A DNA stretch of 23,325 nt. Origin: a virus. The notes under the pieces are model-generated. The model saw only the letters and a list, made by a program, of their open reading frames with translations, did no database searches and was not told where the DNA came from. Positions 18,646 through 23,325 of this stretch are shown here, in pieces. Location: IMG/VR virus record IMGVR_UViG_3300008339_000501, positions 1 through 23,325 of that record. The stretch is one strand, 5' to 3'. Both the position numbers and the translations under genes were made by a program. Every line of letters starts with the position of its first letter. Within the stretch, counting starts at the first letter, position 1.

Positions 18646-21435
18646 ATGGACACAGATAAATTCCTATCTAAAGTATGGCCGACCGAAGGTTGGTACTGCA
18701 TACAGGGAATGAAATTGGACGGGTCTTATCCTGTAATTACATGGCACGATAATATCCCTGATGCCTGCAAAGAAATAGACCGGCTAACCCAAAATTCATT
18801 CAACGCTTATTACGCTTGTGCTTCTTTTGAGAAAAACACAAAGCGCGAACAAAACAACGTATACGCATGTAAAGCTCTTTGGCTAGATATTGATTGCGGG
18901 CCAAATAAACAATACCCCACTCAAGAAGTAGGCATCGAAGCCCTAGTAGGGTTTTGCAATAAGTATTCGATGCCGGTGCCGACGGTTGTAAGTTCCGGGC
19001 ACGGGATACATGTGTATTGGTTTCTCAAATCAGAAGTGCCCAGAAAAGAATGGAAGGGCGTCGCTGAACAACTGAAAGTTAAGTGTAGAGAAGCGGGTTT
19101 ATTGGCTGACTCCAGCGTTACCGCTGATGAAGCGCGAATCCTGCGCCCACCGGGGTCTAAGAATTTCAAGAACGGTACTGAAACAGATGTTGAAGTTTAC
19201 CTTGAAGGGCCGTTAGTAGAATTTGATGTTATAAAATCTGCGCTGGGCGTGATGGACATATTCCTCAACGCGCCCGACTACATACGTAGGGAATTAACAC
19301 CACTACAAAAGTCTTTGCAGGAGAATCTTCGCAATCGATTCAGCACCATCCTAGACAAAACCAATCGTAGCGTTGGGTGCAGCCAGCTTGAGTATATCGC
19401 CTGCAATCAGGCAGACGTTGACTACAATTTATGGCGGGCAGGGCTGTCGATTGCGCGGAACTGCGTCGATGGTGACATAGCAATTCATGTTATCTCCAGC
19501 GAACACCCTGAGTACACCCATGAGCGCACCGTCATCAAGGCGGAAGACCTTATCGATAAGCCGTATCTATGCCGCACCATAGAGAATATCAGGCCGGGAG
19601 GCTGCGATACTTGCATCCACAAGGGGAAAATCAAAAGCCCAATCGTGCTGGGCGTAGAGATTGAGGAAGCCCCAGAAGACGAAGACATCGTGCATATCGA
19701 TGCAGGGGGCGCAACCACTTTCTTCAAGCCACCTGTTCTGCCGGAACCGTACAAGCGTGGACGCAATGGCGGTATCTTTGTTGTAGAAGATGAAGATTAC
19801 ATTCCAGTATACGAGCATGATTTGTATTTGGTGAAGCGTATGCACGACAGCAACCGAGGCGAGTCGGTGTTGGCTAGATTGCATTTACCTCGCGAAAACT
19901 TAAAAGAATTTGTGATTCCGTTGTTCAACCTTTTATCAAAGGACGAATTACGTAAGGTTTTATCGTTCAATGGGGTTATTGCGTTACCAAAACAACTTGA
20001 CCGAATAATGCAATATCTAGTTGTGTGCGCTAAGAATCAGCAATTAGAGTTAGATATAGAAATTCTGCGCAATCAGTTTGGTTGGGCCGACAACAACACT
20101 AAGTTTATTCTTGGCTCACAAGAAATTGGGATTATGGAGACTAAGTACAGCCCCCCATCCGAAACAACTGAAAAGATTGCACGGGATATATATCAGAAGG
20201 GAGTGCTGTCTGAATGGAAGAAAGTCGCCAACACCTACAATCGTCCGGGGTTTGAACCTCATGCGTTTGGTTTTCTGGCGGCGTTTGGTGCGCCTTTACT
20301 CAAGTTTACCAACTACAACGGGGGCATGATTAACTTATTGGATTCCGAATCGGGCACCGGCAAGACGACCATCTTGAAGATGATAAACAGTGTGATGGGG
20401 CACCCCGACGGGTTGTTGTCCAAAGAGTCCGACACACTTGCGCATAAGAAATTTCGGTTGGGGGTTTACTGCAATATGGCGTACACCTGTGACGAACTTA
20501 CCAACATGCCGCCCGAAAGCATTTCTAGTTTGATTTATGAAATCTCGCAGGGCGAGGGCTCTGGGCGGATGCAGTCCCAAGTCAACATGGAGCGGAAGAA
20601 CGACACTCGCTGGGCCACAATCGCCGTGGGGACATCTAACGCTTCGCTGGTGCAGAAGCTGGGGCTGCTCAAGTCTACCGCCAATGGTGAAATCATGCGG
20701 CTTCTGGAATATAAGGTTCCCCGCACTACTACGCTTAGTAAGAACGAAGCCTATCAGCTATTTGAAGGGACGATGTATTGCAACTTTGGATTAGCAGGGC
20801 CGATATACATTGACTGGCTAGTAAAGAATCAGGAAAAGGGAGTATCTAAACTTATCGAAGTGCAGAATCGGATTGATTCTATGGCGAACTTGGATAACCG
20901 TTACCGTTATTGGTCAGCTATCAGCGCGTGCGTACTTACAGGCGGGATACTCGCAACTAATTTAGGGCTGTTAGATTACGATATGCCCCACCTAGAACAG
21001 TGGGCTACTTATGAGATGCTTCCATCGCTGATGCGGGAGCTTCGCACTTCTGTTGCAACTTATACTGACGTGCTTGGCGAATTTATGTCCAAGCATCATT
21101 CCAGCACGGTAATTTTGAAAAGCACTACGGACTCTCGCACTGGGATTTTTGAAGCACCATTTCTTGAACCTCGCAACGAGCTTCTAGTACGTATCGAAGT
21201 AGACACCAAGCTGCTTTATATCCCTTCTAAGGTACTGCGAAGATTCTGCGCCGAAGAGCAAATCATTTATAAAGATTTGTTGGAAATGCTGCGTAAAACC
21301 GGGGTATACAAGGGCGAAGTGCGGAAGCGTATGGGTAGGGGCACCAAAATCAATACGCCTGCGGTGCTGTGTTATGAGTTTAGCTTTGCCGATGATGATG
21401 TTTTTGGTGCTGAAGAATTTCTTCGGGAGCTTTAA
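18646..21435 (+). CDS. Primase-polymerase/helicase fusion (929 aa)
   Basis: N-terminal archaeo-eukaryotic-type primase (RepB/PrimPol-like): ALWLDIDCG with D81-x-D83, then VVSSGHGIHVYWFL (H122) and ARILRPPGSKNFK. The C-terminal part is a DUF927-like helicase with Walker A SESGTGKTT (567-575), Walker B-like TCDEL (D616/E617) and VGTSNASL. A cysteine-rich GGCDTCIHKG lies between them. It would prime and unwind DNA for the polymerase at 12304. ATG 18646 follows AATTAGAGAATCAAA, a weak ribosome-binding site. Confidence 0.87.
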   Translation: MDTDKFLSKVWPTEGWYCIQGMKLDGSYPVITWHDNIPDACKEIDRLTQNSFNAYYACASFEKNTKREQNNVYACKALWLDIDCGPNKQYPTQEVGIEALVGFCNKYSMPVPTVVSSGHGIHVYWFLKSEVPRKEWKGVAEQLKVKCREAGLLADSSVTADEARILRPPGSKNFKNGTETDVEVYLEGPLVEFDVIKSALGVMDIFLNAPDYIRRELTPLQKSLQENLRNRFSTILDKTNRSVGCSQLEYIACNQADVDYNLWRAGLSIARNCVDGDIAIHVISSEHPEYTHERTVIKAEDLIDKPYLCRTIENIRPGGCDTCIHKGKIKSPIVLGVEIEEAPEDEDIVHIDAGGATTFFKPPVLPEPYKRGRNGGIFVVEDEDYIPVYEHDLYLVKRMHDSNRGESVLARLHLPRENLKEFVIPLFNLLSKDELRKVLSFNGVIALPKQLDRIMQYLVVCAKNQQLELDIEILRNQFGWADNNTKFILGSQEIGIMETKYSPPSETTEKIARDIYQKGVLSEWKKVANTYNRPGFEPHAFGFLAAFGAPLLKFTNYNGGMINLLDSESGTGKTTILKMINSVMGHPDGLLSKESDTLAHKKFRLGVYCNMAYTCDELTNMPPESISSLIYEISQGEGSGRMQSQVNMERKNDTRWATIAVGTSNASLVQKLGLLKSTANGEIMRLLEYKVPRTTTLSKNEAYQLFEGTMYCNFGLAGPIYIDWLVKNQEKGVSKLIEVQNRIDSMANLDNRYRYWSAISACVLTGGILATNLGLLDYDMPHLEQWATYEMLPSLMRELRTSVATYTDVLGEFMSKHHSSTVILKSTTDSRTGIFEAPFLEPRNELLVRIEVDTKLLYIPSKVLRRFCAEEQIIYKDLLEMLRKTGVYKGEVRKRMGRGTKINTPAVLCYEFSFADDDVFGAEEFLREL

Positions 21436-21653
21436 TGGTACTGCACACTATTAAGTTCGTTATTGATTGGGGCGAATTTAAGCCTTACACGTCATTTTTT
21501 ATCCCTTGTTTGGATTACAAAAAAGCTAAGAAAATAATCAAGGCTGAATGTACCAAACGGGGATACGTAGTACGTACTTATGTACGTATCGAAGATGGGA
21601 TATTAGGTGTACGAACTTGGAGAAAAGAGGTCAAACGGGTTGACCTCTCCTGA
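21435..21653 (+). CDS. Small hypothetical protein (72 aa)
   Basis: Starts by TAATG overlap at 21435. Strand-helix-strand pattern (TIKFVIDWGEF, KKAKKIIKAECTKRGYVV, RTYVRIEDGILGVRTW), basic. Not recognised. Last gene of the rightward block. Its final codons form the hairpin at 21626-21648. Confidence 0.65.
   Translation: MVLHTIKFVIDWGEFKPYTSFFIPCLDYKKAKKIIKAECTKRGYVVRTYVRIEDGILGVRTWRKEVKRVDLS
21626..21648 (+). other. 9-bp perfect hairpin at gene end
   Basis: AGAGGTCAA (21626-21634), loop ACGGG, TTGACCTCT (21640-21648). No T-run follows. It lies about 55 bp before the intrinsic terminator, inside the last codons of the 21435 gene. Confidence 0.75.
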
Positions 21654-21704
21654 GACGGCGTGGTACGGTATGGGCGTACATTGTCTTGTGTCCTTACTGT
21701 ATTC

Positions 21705-21731
21705 AGCCCCGCTCCGAGCGGGGCTTTTTTT
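21705..21731 (+). terminator. Intrinsic terminator of the replication block
   Basis: AGCCCCGC/GCGGGGCT stem (21705-21712/21718-21725), 5-nt loop, then seven Ts. It ends the rightward transcripts and lies just beyond the convergent minus-strand gene. On the minus strand no T-run follows, so it works in one direction. Confidence 0.92.
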
Positions 21732-21733
21732 GC

Positions 21734-23325
21734 CTATCTGAACAGGGAGCCTACGGAAGTATCCCCATACAACCCATAAACATAATCCCTAGTTTTCTTA
21801 TCTAGATAAACCCCATTTACGGCGTCTTCCATTCTAGACAAATGCGATTTACGAGATTTTTCTTTCATCTTGTAATCAATTTTCTCTGAAGGATTATTCT
21901 GCACCCAGTCGGACATATTGAATTTATCAATTACGTCTTCTAACTCTATCTGTTCGTCAAGGTCTTGGTTATCTATTGCGGCGTTTAACCTAGCCAAAAT
22001 ACTTGTTTGACGTGCATTTATTGCATTTTGGTACATATTCAACGCTTGGTTTTGGTCATACATCTGTTTGACTTCGTTAGGTGTAATGCCAAATGCTTGT
22101 TTGAACGCATCAAGTCTACTAACGTCTTTAATCTTCATGCCCGCAGCGTTGGTGATACCTTCATCGGCAATCCGAATTCCTTTGGAGAAATTACGAAGGA
22201 ACGCAGGGGAAACAGCTTCAAACGCTTTTTGCCATTCGCCTTTAGCCGCAAATTCATACGCACGGGGAACGCTCATTGCGGTAGACATCGTTGGGCCAAG
22301 CGCAGTTTCTAATACAAACGTAGGCAGGCCAACTTTTTCCAACCGCTGCGGATTGTCTTTCCACACCAAGTTACTTAGCCCAGCGCGGCTGAAATCGATG
22401 TTCAGCGCGTAGCCAATCGGCCCGTTATAGAGGGGGAACCCCAAGACGCGCATCAGTTCAGCATCAGGATCTACAGGGTCGTCTTTATCGCCAAACAGCC
22501 CATTCAGAAGCTGCGCAAGGAACGTCGCAGCCCCCACCAACGGCATACCCTTAACCCCCGCAAACATCCCCGCAGTTGCATACATTGAAAGTAACTGAGC
22601 GCGGGCAATTTCTTGTTCTTTTTGACTTGCTTTACCGAATGCTTTCTTAAACAGTTTATACTGTAAGTATATCATGGTAAGTGGGTAACGTTTGAACGTA
22701 CCAATTACTTTGCCCCAATCACGCTGGAACAACGCCGCGCCGGTTTCGGAATTAGCACCGCCGTTTGCAAGATCCACCATGTTCATGGCTTCTTCGACGG
22801 CTTCGTTATGGGTCATCCCCTTAGCTTTGGCGAGCTTGTACGCTGCCAACAACGTCACTTCACGGTTAAACCGTTCGGAATTTTGGAAAATCCACCCAAG
22901 TTTCTTCTCTACCTGATACCGAATACCGGAATAATCGGAGGTGCTGACACCTCTACGGCCCAGCAAATCTTCCGCAGCAGTCCTACCCACACGGCGACGC
23001 CCTAATGCCTGCTGCGCCAAATCGGCGTATTCCCACTTGAACAGCGCACTCTTCTTGGCTTTGTCGCCATAGAACGAGATGTCGCTGTTATCCCAACCGC
23101 CAGAGAACACCATTTTTGTGGCTTCCATCATGGCTCTTGCAGCGCGATCTACTCCGTACTTACCACCCAAAAGGCTGTAGGTAATAATGGGCAACGCCGT
23201 CAAGTTCATCATTGCGGAGCCGACGCTGGCGAGGATGTACATCACATAGTTGGAGTAGCCTGCTCTGGACGCCCAGACGTTCGCAGATGGCGTCAGGATG
23301 CCTTCCTTGCGGCCTTCCATGCTTT
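21734..23325 (-). CDS. C-terminal part of a large phage virion-type protein (partial, at least 529 aa)
   Basis: Minus strand; the frame is open to the window edge and the Met at 23318-23320 need not be the true start, so the 5' part is missing. The sequence is Ala/Lys-rich with hydrophobic stretches (YVMYILASVGSAMMNLTALP, MPLVGAATFLAQLLNGLFGD) and the segment FNREVTLLAAYKLAKAKGMT, as in the C-terminal regions of giant phage proteins (PLxRFG or large polyvalent/internal virion type) of several thousand residues. These are probably virion proteins ejected with the DNA. It is convergent with the replication block and belongs to a different transcription unit. Confidence 0.7.
   Translation of the reverse strand, partial: SMEGRKEGILTPSANVWASRAGYSNYVMYILASVGSAMMNLTALPIITYSLLGGKYGVDRAARAMMEATKMVFSGGWDNSDISFYGDKAKKSALFKWEYADLAQQALGRRRVGRTAAEDLLGRRGVSTSDYSGIRYQVEKKLGWIFQNSERFNREVTLLAAYKLAKAKGMTHNEAVEEAMNMVDLANGGANSETGAALFQRDWGKVIGTFKRYPLTMIYLQYKLFKKAFGKASQKEQEIARAQLLSMYATAGMFAGVKGMPLVGAATFLAQLLNGLFGDKDDPVDPDAELMRVLGFPLYNGPIGYALNIDFSRAGLSNLVWKDNPQRLEKVGLPTFVLETALGPTMSTAMSVPRAYEFAAKGEWQKAFEAVSPAFLRNFSKGIRIADEGITNAAGMKIKDVSRLDAFKQAFGITPNEVKQMYDQNQALNMYQNAINARQTSILARLNAAIDNQDLDEQIELEDVIDKFNMSDWVQNNPSEKIDYKMKEKSRKSHLSRMEDAVNGVYLDKKTRDYVYGLYGDTSVGSLFR

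Overview
The window looks like part of the genome of a tailed double-stranded DNA bacteriophage (Caudoviricetes). The reasons are dense, overlapping short genes, a family A DNA polymerase, a primase-polymerase/helicase, a SNF2-type helicase, VRR-NUC, Cas4-like and HNH nucleases, a DUF3310 protein, and at the right edge a fragment of a very large virion-type protein. Shine-Dalgarno sites, sigma70-like promoters and GC-rich intrinsic terminators suggest a Gram-negative, probably proteobacterial, host. I cannot name the host from sequence alone. No integrase, terminase, capsid, tRNA or CRISPR array was seen.

Region 1 (1-1875) has no convincing gene, in sharp contrast to the rest. It holds a CCCAG tandem repeat at the edge, an 88-bp inverted repeat (80/88 matches) flanking an AT-rich spacer, 34-bp and 47-bp tandem repeats, many copies of a 16-bp palindrome (ATCAGTACGTACTGAT and variants), and a promoter followed by a segment with nested stems that may be a structured RNA. 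It could contain an origin or a control locus.

Region 2 (1876-7900) is a rightward run of small unknown genes and a three-gene module: a MoxR-type AAA+ ATPase, a DUF3150-like protein, and a protein joining an N-terminal HExxH domain, an acidic repetitive linker and a C-terminal VWA domain. Two palindrome families (A, 16 bp; B, TGACTCACAGTGAGTCA, 17 bp) sit in the gaps between genes, often side by side, like operators or stoperators. A small ribbon-helix-helix-like protein is encoded at the end of this region, directly before an A/B pair.

Region 3 (7920-12307) is a tight rightward set of small, mostly unknown genes, with a VRR-NUC nuclease, a PerC-like protein, a DUF3310 protein and a self-contained unit (promoter with a dyad, 66-aa gene, strong terminator). 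The palindromes stop at the start of this region.

Region 4 (12304-21653) is the replication and recombination block: Pol A with 3'-5' exonuclease, Cas4-like nuclease, HNH nuclease, zinc-ribbon protein, SNF2 helicase, coiled-coil protein, candidate ssDNA-binding protein, HTH regulator and primase-polymerase/helicase. It ends at an intrinsic terminator (21705-21731). Region 5 (21734-23325, minus strand) is the C-terminal part of a large phage protein that runs off the window, convergent with everything else.
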